Shown here in pieces: positions 1 through 7,470 of a stretch of 34,271 nt of DNA. Origin of the DNA: Methanoculleus sp. GTDB taxonomy: Archaea > Halobacteriota > Methanomicrobia > Methanomicrobiales > Methanomicrobiaceae. A model generated the notes under the pieces. The model worked only from the letters and a program-made list of their open reading frames with translations. It made no database searches and had not been told where the DNA came from. A program made the position numbers and the translations under genes. Each line of letters opens with the position of its first letter. Position 1 is the first letter of the stretch. The stretch is taken from positions 1-34,271 of the forward strand of contig DSBQ01000044.1 in NCBI GenBank assembly GCA_011045995.1, written 5' to 3'.

Positions 1-146
1 AAAGCACGCAAGTACTGGTATCAGGTCAAGGAGATCAAGATCAAAATCATTCTCTATAACCTCAGGATGGTGATGAAAAATTATTCTTTGTTGTTCTTGT
101 TGAGGAATTCTACAGAGCCAAAAAATCTTATATTTTCTGGATTTAT
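1..146 (+). mobile_element. C-terminal end of an IS transposase (fragment)
   Basis: The first frame is open from base 1 and reads a basic, aromatic-rich segment (RKYWYQVKE, then IKIKIILYNLRMVMK) that resembles the C-terminal helix of IS4/IS5-type transposases. Only about 45 residues are inside the window, so the family cannot be fixed. The frame has no stop before the CRISPR repeat at 147 and stays open to 375, which suggests the natural end was lost or that the element ends without its own stop. The left end and terminal inverted repeats lie outside. Local AT content is high compared with the rest of the window, as expected for imported DNA. Alternative: an unrelated basic protein end. Confidence 0.42.
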
Positions 147-243
147 GTCACACCCCTCGCGGGTGTGTGGATTGAAATTTTTGTGCCGCATCCGTGGCAC
201 CGTTCGACGGTGTCACATCCCTCACGGGTGGGCACCAATTCCG
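147..243 (+). CRISPR. One-spacer CRISPR remnant, type I-C-like repeat
   Basis: A 32-base repeat lies at 147-178. It begins GTCACACCCCTCGCGGGTG and ends in ATTGAAAT, the form of type I-C repeats (short GC-rich palindrome followed by GTGGATTGAAAC). A 33-base spacer follows at 179-211. A second, degenerate repeat starts at 212: its first 19 bases match repeat 1 at 17 positions, and the 3' half has drifted. Repeat and spacer lengths fit the type I-C family. The decayed copy marks the trailer end, so the leader side was to the left, where transposase sequence now lies. No cas gene is in the window. With only one good repeat the call rests on repeat form and spacing. Confidence 0.68.
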
Positions 244-331
244 GGCATATTTTCTTGTGCACATGCCTCGTTGATATCCACCAGCGGGGGGGCCACCTCG
301 ATCAGTTTCTTTGGTGTTTTCACGGGAACAG

Positions 332-541
332 TCATACTAATACCCATGAAGCAGAAGAGCGGGCTTCAGGGATAGGGATGCCATCTTCTTTCAAGCCTTC
401 AATATGAAAGGCGATCGCCTCATGCATCTGTTCTTCTGCTTCTTCACGGGTCTTGCCTGTGGCAATACATCCTGGGAGATCAGGAGAATATGCTGAATAA
501 TTTGTCTCAGCCTTCTCAATGACAATTAGAAATCTGTGCAT
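332..541 (-). CDS. hicB: HicB-type antitoxin
   Basis: A 69-residue protein of the short HicB class. It opens with a strand ending in an aromatic/charged turn, followed by YSAYSPDLPGCIATGKTREEA, the usual HicB pattern (Y-x-A-x-x-PDLPGC-x-x-x-G-x-T-x-EEA). An amphipathic helix (EEQMHEAIAFHIEGLKEDG) and the typical IPIPEA tail follow. HicB folds as a partial RNase H-like domain that binds and masks the HicA toxin. No C-terminal DNA-binding domain is present, so autoregulation, if any, would need the complex or another factor. It starts 3 bases after the hicA stop and must be co-transcribed with it. Length is normal for the class, so the pair looks intact. Confidence 0.87.
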   Translation of the reverse strand: MHRFLIVIEKAETNYSAYSPDLPGCIATGKTREEAEEQMHEAIAFHIEGLKEDGIPIPEARSSASWVLV

Positions 542-544
542 ACG

Positions 545-736
545 TTATTCCTCCTTTAATCCTGCCTGTTTAAAGACACTGTTTAATGTACCTGGTGCTA
601 CCGTATCATTTGGATGACCTGGAACGGTGATCCGTCCAACTTTTCTTGGATGTTTAAACTGTCTATGGCTTCCCTTTGTCTTTACGAGATACCACCCATC
701 TGCTTCGATCATCCTTATTATCTCTCGTACTTTCAT
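545..736 (-). CDS. hicA: HicA-type mRNA interferase toxin
   Basis: A 63-residue protein with the double-stranded-RNA-binding-like HicA fold. It has MKVREIIRMIEADGW, then KGSHRQFKHP with the catalytic-type His at residue 24, then a TVPGHPNDTVAPGTL segment and a final helix. HicA toxins cleave mRNA and arrest growth until neutralised by HicB. It is first in a two-gene unit with hicB 3 bases downstream. An AT-rich box (TTTAATAAA on this strand, 774-782) lies about 38 bases before the ATG and gives a plausible promoter. The pair sits next to a CRISPR remnant and transposase DNA, a setting typical of mobile toxin-antitoxin genes. Confidence 0.9.
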   Translation of the reverse strand: MKVREIIRMIEADGWYLVKTKGSHRQFKHPRKVGRITVPGHPNDTVAPGTLNSVFKQAGLKEE

Positions 737-773
737 ACTTTCCCCAAAACAACACCGTTTTTTCGAACCCTTT

Positions 774-782
774 TTTATTAAA
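774..782 (-). promoter_or_regulatory. Probable TATA box of hicAB
   Basis: TTTAATAAA on the minus strand, in an otherwise unremarkable stretch, lies 38 bases before the hicA ATG. An archaeal start site about 25 bases downstream would give a short leader of roughly 10-15 bases carrying GGGGAAAG just before the ATG. Confidence 0.5.
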
Positions 783-866
783 GTATCGAGCGACAGGAAT
801 CAGCTCGGAAAATTCTGGGAATGTATCCGTTCCTGTGATCACGGGAGGGGAACGGATCTCATTTCT

Positions 867-1487
867 TCACTGAATATTCGCATACCGCTCAATAACGTCC
901 TCAATCCCGCAGTGCCTGATCTGCATGAGGGCGAGGATGACCGAGTCGGCAAAGACGCCTGCGGCCGTCTCGTAGATGGAGCCGATGGGGGACTTCGGGG
1001 CGCGTCCGGCGTCCGAGCGGTGTTCGCCGGTGAGCTGGCGTATCCCGAACTCCTTCGGGAGGCCCTCGTCGTCGTAGGGGCTGCTGTTGAGGACGACGAG
1101 GAGATCGGCGGTCTTTGCTATCGTCGAGTCGGGCGTGGAGGTGATCAGCGCGACCGTGCCGCCCACGCCCCGTGCCGTCCGGCAGATGTCGGCGATCGAG
1201 CGGGTCTCGCCGGACCCGGAGAAGGCCACCAGCAGGTCCCCTTCCGCCATGGCAGGGGTGATCGTCTCCCCCACGACATAGCTCTCGAACCCGAGGTGCA
1301 TCAGCCGCATCGCAAACGCCTTTGCCATGAGCCCGGACCTGCCCGCCCCGGCGACGTAGATCCGCTGCGCCCGCAGTACCGCGCCGACAAACTCCCGTGC
1401 TTCCCGGTCCGAGACGGTGTCGGCAATGGCCTCCACGGCCTTTGCGATCATCCGCATCATCTCCTGCAAACTGTTGTATTCGGTCAT
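867..1487 (-). CDS. hxlB: 6-phospho-3-hexuloisomerase (PHI)
   Basis: A SIS-domain sugar-phosphate isomerase of 206 residues that interconverts D-arabino-hex-3-ulose 6-phosphate and fructose 6-phosphate. Visible hallmarks are VAGAGRSGLMAKAFAMRL (phosphosugar-binding turn), FSGSGET with the Ser/Thr phosphate ligands, and GSIYETAAGVFADSVILALM near the end. The frame is open to 1586, but the extra N-terminal 33 residues are Pro/Arg-rich and unlike the family, so I choose the ATG at 1487 (MTEYNSL). About 20 residues (near DEGLPKEFGIRQL) look inserted before the C-terminal helix compared with the roughly 180-residue Methanocaldococcus enzyme. In methanogens PHI serves ribose phosphate formation and the reductive hexulose-phosphate route. 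The phosphoribulokinase at 25779 belongs to the same route. Confidence 0.88.
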   Translation of the reverse strand: MTEYNSLQEMMRMIAKAVEAIADTVSDREAREFVGAVLRAQRIYVAGAGRSGLMAKAFAMRLMHLGFESYVVGETITPAMAEGDLLVAFSGSGETRSIADICRTARGVGGTVALITSTPDSTIAKTADLLVVLNSSPYDDEGLPKEFGIRQLTGEHRSDAGRAPKSPIGSIYETAAGVFADSVILALMQIRHCGIEDVIERYANIQ

Positions 1488-1634
1488 GTGATCCGTAGCA
1501 GAAGAGTACGGTGCTTCAGGTAAAAAAAGGGTTGTTCTCTCCAACGGTTCCCGCAGCCGCCCCCCCGGCCGCGACCGGTGGTGCATCGTTGCCGTTCCGG
1601 GGGTGCAGGGGGCGCTGGCGCCCCCCGGGCCTTC

Positions 1635-2822
1635 CTACCTGACGAGGGAGGCGAGCGCACGGGCGAGCCGGGCCATCCCTTCCTTGATCTCCTCCTCGCC
1701 TGCGGTGGAGAAGTTCAGGCGGAAACAGTCGTCCCCGCCCCCGTCCGCAAAGAACGGGCGGCCCGGCATCACCGCGACCCCCTGGGAGAGCCCCGCCCGG
1801 AAGAGATCCATCGACGAGACGCCCTCCGGGAGCGCTGCGGTCATGAACATGCCCCCTCCGGGGCGGGTGTGGGTGCAGGCGGGCAGGCGTTCGTCCAGCA
1901 GATCGCTCATCAGCCGGCAGTTTTTCGCGTACGCGCTTCGCACCACCGTGAGGTGGGCGTCATAGTCATGGGTGGTGAGGTAGCGGTGCAGGATCATCTG
2001 CGAGAGGTGGTTCGAGTGGAGGTCGGCCGCCTGTTTTGCCACATCGAAGGTGGTGATGATCTCCTCCGGCGCCCACAGCCATCCGCACCGCATCCCCGGT
2101 GCGATGGTCTTGGAAAACGACCCGCTCATGATGCCGAACTCACCCGCCCATCGCTTGACCGGGGGACGCGCCCTGCCGTCGAAGGCAAGTTCCCCGAAGG
2201 CGTCATCCTCGTAGAAGGGCACCTTTGCCTCCCGGCAGAGGGTGCCCGCCTCCTTTCGCACCGCCTCCGGGTAGGCGGTCCCGGAAGGGTTCTGGAAGTT
2301 CGGGATGCCGTAGAAGAAGACCGGACTCTTCTCCGTCAGGAGGCGGGAGAACGCCTCCATCTCCGGCCCTCCTTCCGGTGCGAGGGGCACGCCGTAGATG
2401 GCGGGCTCGTAGAGGGAGAACGCCTCCACCGCACCGAGGTATCCCGGGCGTTCCATGCCGACCGCATCACTGGGGTTGCAGAAGATCTTTGCGACGAGGT
2501 CCAGGCACTGCTGGGAGCCGTTGACGATGCGTATCTCCTCAGCGCGGGCGGGAAGGCCGAGACGGCGGCGGTAGCGGTCCGCAATCCACTCCCTGAGGGG
2601 GAGGTGCCCGTCGCAGGTGGCGTACTGGAGGGCGGCCTTCCCGTCCTCAGCCATCACCCCTGCCGCCGCCTCTGCGATGCCCTTTACGTCGATGAGGGCC
2701 GCCGAGGGGAGCCCGCCGGCAAACGAGATGATCGAGGGGTCCGATGAGACGGCAAAGAGGGTGTCCAGAAACGACTCCGGGGCTGCCTCCATCCGGTGCG
2801 CAAACTGATACGGCATGTGCAT
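1635..2822 (-). CDS. PLP-dependent class I aminotransferase (2-aminoadipate/aromatic type)
   Basis: A fold-type I aminotransferase of about 395 residues. It has the ISFAGGLPS entry, LQYATCDGHLPLREWIA, an NGSQQCLDLV cofactor-phosphate segment, PNFQNPSG (PLP-ring region), the YEDDAFGEL aspartate region, and SGSFSKTIAPGMRCGW with the Schiff-base lysine at about residue 238. A conserved arginine that binds the substrate carboxylate is in DCFRLNFS. The pattern matches the LysN/MocR-like group, which transfers amino groups among aromatic, branched and 2-aminoadipate substrates; the true substrate cannot be read from sequence. There is no N-terminal GntR domain. Two starts (2822 and 2816) are possible, and neither has a strong ribosome binding site. 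It is followed by hexuloisomerase on the same strand after 147 bases. Confidence 0.83.
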   Translation of the reverse strand: MHMPYQFAHRMEAAPESFLDTLFAVSSDPSIISFAGGLPSAALIDVKGIAEAAAGVMAEDGKAALQYATCDGHLPLREWIADRYRRRLGLPARAEEIRIVNGSQQCLDLVAKIFCNPSDAVGMERPGYLGAVEAFSLYEPAIYGVPLAPEGGPEMEAFSRLLTEKSPVFFYGIPNFQNPSGTAYPEAVRKEAGTLCREAKVPFYEDDAFGELAFDGRARPPVKRWAGEFGIMSGSFSKTIAPGMRCGWLWAPEEIITTFDVAKQAADLHSNHLSQMILHRYLTTHDYDAHLTVVRSAYAKNCRLMSDLLDERLPACTHTRPGGGMFMTAALPEGVSSMDLFRAGLSQGVAVMPGRPFFADGGGDDCFRLNFSTAGEEEIKEGMARLARALASLVR

Positions 2823-3228
2823 CTGTGCACTGTTGGTCGCCGGGAGGGAAAAATCTGTGGCAGGGGGGAGAAAGGAGCGTTATTGGCAGGCCGCCCCTTT
2901 TCGGCGCCGCTGTCCCGTGATGGGCCACTCAGGCACGCAAACGGGGGAACCCGCCCATGCAAAACCCGGTAATAGGGGCCCGGACCTGACGCGTAAGGGC
3001 ACAGGGATGAGCCGCAGGCGGCCACCGGGCAGGCATTCTTCCTACGGGATCACGGCCCCTCCCCGGACCCTGTCCGGGTTTACGGTCGGGCGCCGGCAAA
3101 CCATTTTATGGTAAAAAAGGGAAGATCCGCCGCAGATAATGGTATTTATTAATTCCTCAGGGAAATTTTTGCCATCCGAGTGCTCATATTCCATGTTCAG
3201 GATAGATCAATACAGGTGAAGGTGCCCC
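2823..3228. other. Intergenic region between divergent genes
   Basis: No convincing gene in these 406 bases. The middle is GC-rich and holds a perfect hairpin CCCGGAC-CCT-GTCCGGG (3062-3078) and, just after it, a small stem ACCAT-TTT-ATGGT (about 3100-3112). The right part turns AT-rich and carries the probable promoter of the PAS regulator. The hairpins could belong to a leader or a small RNA; nothing identifies them. Confidence 0.5.
3143..3152 (+). promoter_or_regulatory. Probable TATA box of the HTH-PAS regulator gene
   Basis: TATTTATTAA lies 77 bases before the GTG start at 3229. Transcription about 25 bases on would leave a leader of some 55 bases that includes the AGGTGAAGGTG ribosome binding site. 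Confidence 0.5.
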
Positions 3229-5079
3229 GTGCAGCAGTATGTTTCTGAGATGGAAAAGATAAAACGGGCGCTCCGGTCCCATCCGCGGGGGATGAGTATC
3301 ACCGATCTCGCAAAAAGCCTCCAGACCAACCGGAACTCCGTCGCCAAATATCTCGATATCATGCTCACCTCCGGCGAGGTGGAGATGAAGAAGGTCTGCA
3401 CGGCAAAACTCTATTATCTCTCGCAGCGCCTGCCGCTCTCCGAGATGCTGTCGCTGACATCGGACTGTCTCATCGTCCTCGATGACGACCAGGTAATCAC
3501 CTTTGCAAATGACGCATTTCTGCAGCTCGAGGGGACCACCCGCAGGGAGATCATCGGCCGGCCGCTTTCAGAGTTCACCTTTTGCCTGGTCGACGGCGAC
3601 ATCGCCTCCCACGTCGGCACGGGGTCGGGGGAAGCATTCTCGAAAGAGATCGAGATCGCGTCGGAGGACGATCTCCGCATCCTGCGTGCCAAAGTGATCG
3701 CAACAGTCCTCGAGAACGGGAAGAAGGGGACGACCCTGCTCTTCGAGGACATCACCAAAAAACGGCTGTGCCAGCAGCGGCTGGAGAAGAGTGAAGAGCT
3801 CTACCGGGCGGTTGTTGAGGACCAGACCGAATTTATCGTCCGGTACCTGCCGGACCGTCGCGTCGTCTTCGCCAATAAGGCCTACTGCCGTGCCTTCGGG
3901 CTGGAGCAGGGGACGGTTGCAGGAACGAAATTTACCCCGCCCATACCTAAAGAATATATAAAACAAGTGCTCGAACAGTTCACCGCCATCACTCCGGACC
4001 ATCCCGTCGTCACCGTGGAAAATCCGGTCATCATGCCCGACGGCACGGAGGCCTGGCACCAGTGGACGAACCGCGGGATCTTCGATGCTTCGGGGGTGCT
4101 CGCCGAGTACCAGTCGGTGGGCCGCGACATCACCGCCACGAAGCGCATCCAGCATGCCCAGGAAGAGCTCATGCAGGAGATGACGATTCTCACCGAATCG
4201 GCAACCGGCCTCATCATGCTCGGCGACCATGAGAATATCTTCCGGTATACGGCAGAATCCCTCTCCTGGGCGGCACCGGATGCGGTGACGGCCCTCTTCT
4301 CGTTCAATGACGGGCTCTATACGATAGAGGCGGTGCGAAAGGGGAGCGAATGGGGAGATGACGGGGTGTTTTCTTATCTGCAGGCATCGGAACTCCTTGG
4401 CATGCACTGCACGAGCGCTGCCCTGCTGGCATTCTCCCCCCCTCATCTTGAGGAGTGCAGCCTGCAGGACTACTCCCGGCTGCTGGCAGGCTCCGGAGCC
4501 CGTCAGCTTTCACAGGGGCTAAGGAGGATGAAGGGGGTCGCGTTCTTTTCGATGGGCATCTATTCGGGAGGGGAGATGCTCGGCACCCTTCTTTTGATCA
4601 CGGAGCAGGGACACCGTCCGAAAAACCCGCCTCTCATCGAGACGATCGTCCACCAGGCGGCGATCATGATCCATCACCGTAAGGCGCTGGAGTCCCTGAT
4701 CCTCGCCGAGGAGCGGTACGTTGATCTGCTCACCCGCTCGAAGAGCATGATCGGCATCCATGCCGAAGGGAAGCTGGTCTATGCAAACCCGGCGCTGCGG
4801 CGGTTCTTCGGGTACTCCGAAACGGGTGAACCGGTCAGCATCTCCCTTGAGACCCTCATCCATCCCGATTATATCGATGCCGTCCTTGAGCGGGTGCAGG
4901 CATCCTATGAGGCCGGAAAGGCCGTCTCTCCCATGCACGAGAAGATTTTCCGGAAGGACGGGACGCCGGTCGATGTGATCGTGTACGGGTTGCCCACCGT
5001 CTACAACAACCGGAACGCGACGCAGGTGATCGTCGAACCGGCGGAGATGCGGGGTCCGGTGGACCCTAACGGCAGGTGA
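3229..5079 (+). CDS. Winged-helix / multi-PAS / GAF one-component sensor-regulator
   Basis: A 616-residue soluble protein. Residues 8-60 form a winged helix-turn-helix (MSITDLAKSLQTNRNSVAKYL, then EVEMKKV wing). After it come PAS 1 (about 73-180), PAS 2 (about 190-305, ending VGRDITATKR), a GAF-like domain (about 312-490, with LLLITEQGHRP and QAAIMI) and PAS 3 (about 492-610). There is no histidine-kinase core, no receiver domain and no membrane helix. It therefore looks like a one-component cytoplasmic regulator whose DNA-binding or protein-binding N-terminus is controlled by ligands or redox sensed in the PAS/GAF part. This architecture is frequent in Methanomicrobiales. The start is a GTG with AGGTGAAGGTG just upstream. 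Ligand and targets are unknown. Confidence 0.82.
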   Translation: MQQYVSEMEKIKRALRSHPRGMSITDLAKSLQTNRNSVAKYLDIMLTSGEVEMKKVCTAKLYYLSQRLPLSEMLSLTSDCLIVLDDDQVITFANDAFLQLEGTTRREIIGRPLSEFTFCLVDGDIASHVGTGSGEAFSKEIEIASEDDLRILRAKVIATVLENGKKGTTLLFEDITKKRLCQQRLEKSEELYRAVVEDQTEFIVRYLPDRRVVFANKAYCRAFGLEQGTVAGTKFTPPIPKEYIKQVLEQFTAITPDHPVVTVENPVIMPDGTEAWHQWTNRGIFDASGVLAEYQSVGRDITATKRIQHAQEELMQEMTILTESATGLIMLGDHENIFRYTAESLSWAAPDAVTALFSFNDGLYTIEAVRKGSEWGDDGVFSYLQASELLGMHCTSAALLAFSPPHLEECSLQDYSRLLAGSGARQLSQGLRRMKGVAFFSMGIYSGGEMLGTLLLITEQGHRPKNPPLIETIVHQAAIMIHHRKALESLILAEERYVDLLTRSKSMIGIHAEGKLVYANPALRRFFGYSETGEPVSISLETLIHPDYIDAVLERVQASYEAGKAVSPMHEKIFRKDGTPVDVIVYGLPTVYNNRNATQVIVEPAEMRGPVDPNGR

Positions 5080-5148
5080 CCGGTCGGGGCGGGCCGGAAG
5101 AAGAGGGGGTTCTGAGCCTAAGAAGGGGTTTCGGATGACGCCTGTCCA

Positions 5149-5856
5149 TCAGATGCGTACGGCTGGCACCTTTCGGTTCCGTGGTGCGCTCCTTTTTTCA
5201 GCCCTGATGCGTTTTGAGATCTGGTGCAGGGAGGGGTGCACCTTGCGGTACCGGAACTCGGCGGTGCGCAGGCTGCGGATGAGCCCGTCAGGCGAGTCGA
5301 AGGGCTCGAGAATGGCATAGGTGGAGCAGAGCTCGAACGGGGTATGGGCGTCCGATCCCACCGAGACGGGTTTTCCCCGCTCCTCGGCGAACCGGAGCGC
5401 CTCGACATTCGCCTGCCGGGTCACGTTGCGGGCATTGTAGCCCTCGACGATGTCGATGCGGTGGCCGAGCTCCAGCAGGGTCTCGCGCCGGATGGCCGTC
5501 GAGCGGTAGGTGCAGAACGGGTGGGGGACGAGGGAGAGGGCCCCCTGGTCGGCGATAACGTCCAGTGTCTCCGCGGCCGGAAGATACGGCGGGATCTCCT
5601 CGTTCAAAAAGAGGCCGACGATCTCGCCCTCGGAGGTCAGGATCTCCTCGGCAAGGATGACGGGGACGTTGGGGGATCGCTCCCGGATGAGGCGGTAGGT
5701 CGCCTCCGCTCCTTTGATGCTGTTGTGGTCGCAGACGATGGGGAGGATGCCGGACTGGCCCCAGCCCCGTGCGATTGTCCGCGGGTCCGTGGAGGCGTCG
5801 GCAGAAAAGTGCGAATGCACATGCATGTCGAGACAGATGCGGCCGGAGGGTGTCAT
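5149..5856 (-). CDS. PHP-domain metal-dependent phosphoesterase
   Basis: A 235-residue protein of the polymerase/histidinol-phosphatase (PHP) superfamily. Metal ligands are visible as DMHVHSHFSADA (His12, His14, Asp20), CDHN (Asp43-His44), the AEE glutamates near residue 70, LVPHPF and SVGSDAHTP. Relatives hydrolyse phosphate esters or nucleoside 3',5'-bisphosphates; this short, stand-alone form is annotated only as a PHP protein in archaea. The C-terminal tail is basic (RIRAEKRSAPRNRK) and could contact nucleic acid. It stands alone on the minus strand, with two TATA-like boxes upstream. The substrate cannot be predicted. Confidence 0.82.
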   Translation of the reverse strand: MTPSGRICLDMHVHSHFSADASTDPRTIARGWGQSGILPIVCDHNSIKGAEATYRLIRERSPNVPVILAEEILTSEGEIVGLFLNEEIPPYLPAAETLDVIADQGALSLVPHPFCTYRSTAIRRETLLELGHRIDIVEGYNARNVTRQANVEALRFAEERGKPVSVGSDAHTPFELCSTYAILEPFDSPDGLIRSLRTAEFRYRKVHPSLHQISKRIRAEKRSAPRNRKVPAVRI

Positions 5857-5900
5857 TGCAGGTATATTCTTTTCAGGATATGATATGGTTTTGCGACATT

Positions 5901-5933
5901 TTGTATATAGAGAATATGTTTACAATATATAAT
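5901..5933 (-). promoter_or_regulatory. TATA-like boxes upstream of the PHP gene
   Basis: On the minus strand there are two AT-rich boxes, ATTATATATTGTA (5933-5921) and CTATATACAA (5910-5901). The nearer one is 45 bases before the ATG at 5856 and is the better candidate, giving a leader of about 20 bases. The remaining bases up to 6110 show no gene I can support. Confidence 0.5.
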
Positions 5934-6110
5934 GATTGACAAGTCGCTTTTAGTCCATGTCGCTGGCAGTCGCGGTTTTCATCGGTGGCGGCGAGAAGGA
6001 TTCTTCCCGGATGGCCTACACCGCGAGCCCGTCTGTTGCGTTGAATTATTTAAAGAACGGCCGGCATCCGGTAAAATAAGAAAGAGGAAGATATTTCCGC
6101 GTTTTCTCCC

Positions 6111-7010
6111 CTACACCACGCAGACCACCGCCAGGTACATCATCCCGCCGAGGAGAATGTTCTGCCCGTCGGCCACGAGGTCGTAGAGAATCCGGTTGAG
6201 TTCCGTGCCGTTGAAGAAGAGGACGTAGCCCTGCACATATGCGGCGATGGCGCCGATGACCAGCATCTCGACGAGCGGGAGGGTGCCCGCGCAGAAGAAG
6301 AGCACCCCTGCAATGCCGGCGAGGTTGAGCGCCGAGAGGAGCACCTTGGTCCGGGGGATGCCGAGCATCACGGGAAGCGTCCGTACGCCCGCCCCGGCGT
6401 CGCCTTCGACATCGCGGATGTCAAAGACCGTCGAGTTGATGAAGGAGAGGAGGAAGAAGAAGAAGCCCGCAACGAAGGTCATGGTGCCCGCGGGGGCGCC
6501 GGTGCACGCAACCGGCAGGAATGCGACCGGCACCGCCCACGCAAGCCCCACGAGAAGGTTTTTGACGAGCGGGATATCCTTCAGGCGCCGGTACCGGAAC
6601 CCCGCGGGGAGGAAGGGGATGCTGTAGAGGATGCCCGCTGCAAGGGGGATGGCGGTCATTGCCATGGCAAGCGGCCCGTAGGTCCAGGCAAGCAGGAGCG
6701 CAAGGCCGTAGCCGGCAAAGGAGGAATACCAGAGCAGACCTGCATACTTCTGGGTGAAGGCAAAGCGCCTCGCGTGGTTGACGGCATCCTCGCTTTCATC
6801 GGTCTTCCGGTTCATGTTATAGATCGAAAAGGTGCCGAGGAACATGATGAGGCACGCGCCGGCCGAGACCGGCACGCCCTGCAGCACGGAAGAGACGTAC
6901 GCCTTTGCCATCGCGGCAATGGCGAGGAAGAGTGAGCTGTACAGTAGATAATCGATCACTGCCTGATAGTTCAGGTCAATGGGTTTTGGTGTATGCTCGA
7001 ATGTGAACAT
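6111..7010 (-). CDS. UbiA-family prenyltransferase
   Basis: A 299-residue integral membrane protein with eight or nine hydrophobic helices. The first metal/diphosphate motif is present in altered form as NMNRKTDESED (residues 65-75). The second is DIRDVEGD (197-204). The family signature YSIPF and KDIPLVKN lies between them. Such enzymes join a polyprenyl chain to an acceptor, for example in making archaeal ether lipids or respiratory quinones. Methanogens lack ubiquinone, and this member is diverged in motif 1 (NMNRKxD in place of NDxxD), so the acceptor is unknown. It stands alone, with a TATA-like GAAATATAAAA (7034-7024) only some 15-25 bases before the ATG, suggesting a very short or absent leader. 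Confidence 0.84.
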   Translation of the reverse strand: MFTFEHTPKPIDLNYQAVIDYLLYSSLFLAIAAMAKAYVSSVLQGVPVSAGACLIMFLGTFSIYNMNRKTDESEDAVNHARRFAFTQKYAGLLWYSSFAGYGLALLLAWTYGPLAMAMTAIPLAAGILYSIPFLPAGFRYRRLKDIPLVKNLLVGLAWAVPVAFLPVACTGAPAGTMTFVAGFFFFLLSFINSTVFDIRDVEGDAGAGVRTLPVMLGIPRTKVLLSALNLAGIAGVLFFCAGTLPLVEMLVIGAIAAYVQGYVLFFNGTELNRILYDLVADGQNILLGGMMYLAVVCVV

Positions 7011-7299
7011 ACATTACGTAGAATTTTATATTTCACATTAGTTTGCAAGGCAGACCCCCCGGGTATGGAGAGGGAGTACTCGAATATACGGGGGGGATGT
7101 GCCAGAATAGTTCCCATATCACAGCTAGAATTAATATATAGCTGCAATTTTTGATTCAAACTAAATATTTAAAGTTTAATGAAGAATAACAGGGTAATAA
7201 TTGAATGATATAAAATTTCAAAAATTTTTTTTAGAATGATGAATGGCAATAAGGATTTGGGTCTGACTGATGGTACCTGATAGGGCACGTCCCCGATAA

Positions 7300-7317
7300 T
7301 TATATTTTTAAATATAA
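7300..7317. repeat. 18-base AT palindrome (possible promoter or operator)
   Basis: TTATATTT and AAATATAA are perfect inverted copies separated by TT. The site could bind TBP or a dimeric regulator, and a start site 25 bases to the right would fall just before the first GC-rich hairpin at 7349. Confidence 0.5.
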
Positions 7318-7339
7318 ATAATAATTGATTTTCCCTTCT

Positions 7340-7470
7340 GATCCATACGTTCCCACAACCGCGTGAGGGAACTCAGCCTATCGGGACGGCCCATGCCGCC
7401 GGACGGGGAGAAGCGCGGCATCCGGCGTATCACCTGTGCCGGACCGGGCCATCCCGGTGCCCGTTACCCC
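7340..7470 (+). ncRNA. Candidate structured RNA (unrecognised)
   Basis: Four perfect short stems fall within 110 bases of GC-rich sequence directly after an AT palindrome. Two of them, 7393-7399/7415-7421 and 7397-7403/7421-7427, share bases and cannot form together. The strand is inferred from the upstream AT palindrome and from the plus-strand kinase gene at 7761. The many CCGG-like words raise the chance of accidental pairing, so this is a candidate only. Confidence 0.25.

Noticed and set aside
240-330. Further CRISPR repeats right of the degenerate copy
   Set aside because: No third copy of the repeat at the expected 65-base step on either side.
627-1523. 298-codon plus-strand frame across the hexuloisomerase region
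   Set aside because: It lies opposite a clear family member and reads as Arg/Gly/Asp-rich low-sense sequence, a GC-driven shadow.
5932-6186. 84-codon plus-strand frame behind a TATA-like box
   Set aside because: The second half lies on the complement of the UbiA gene, there is no ribosome binding site, and the sequence is not protein-like.
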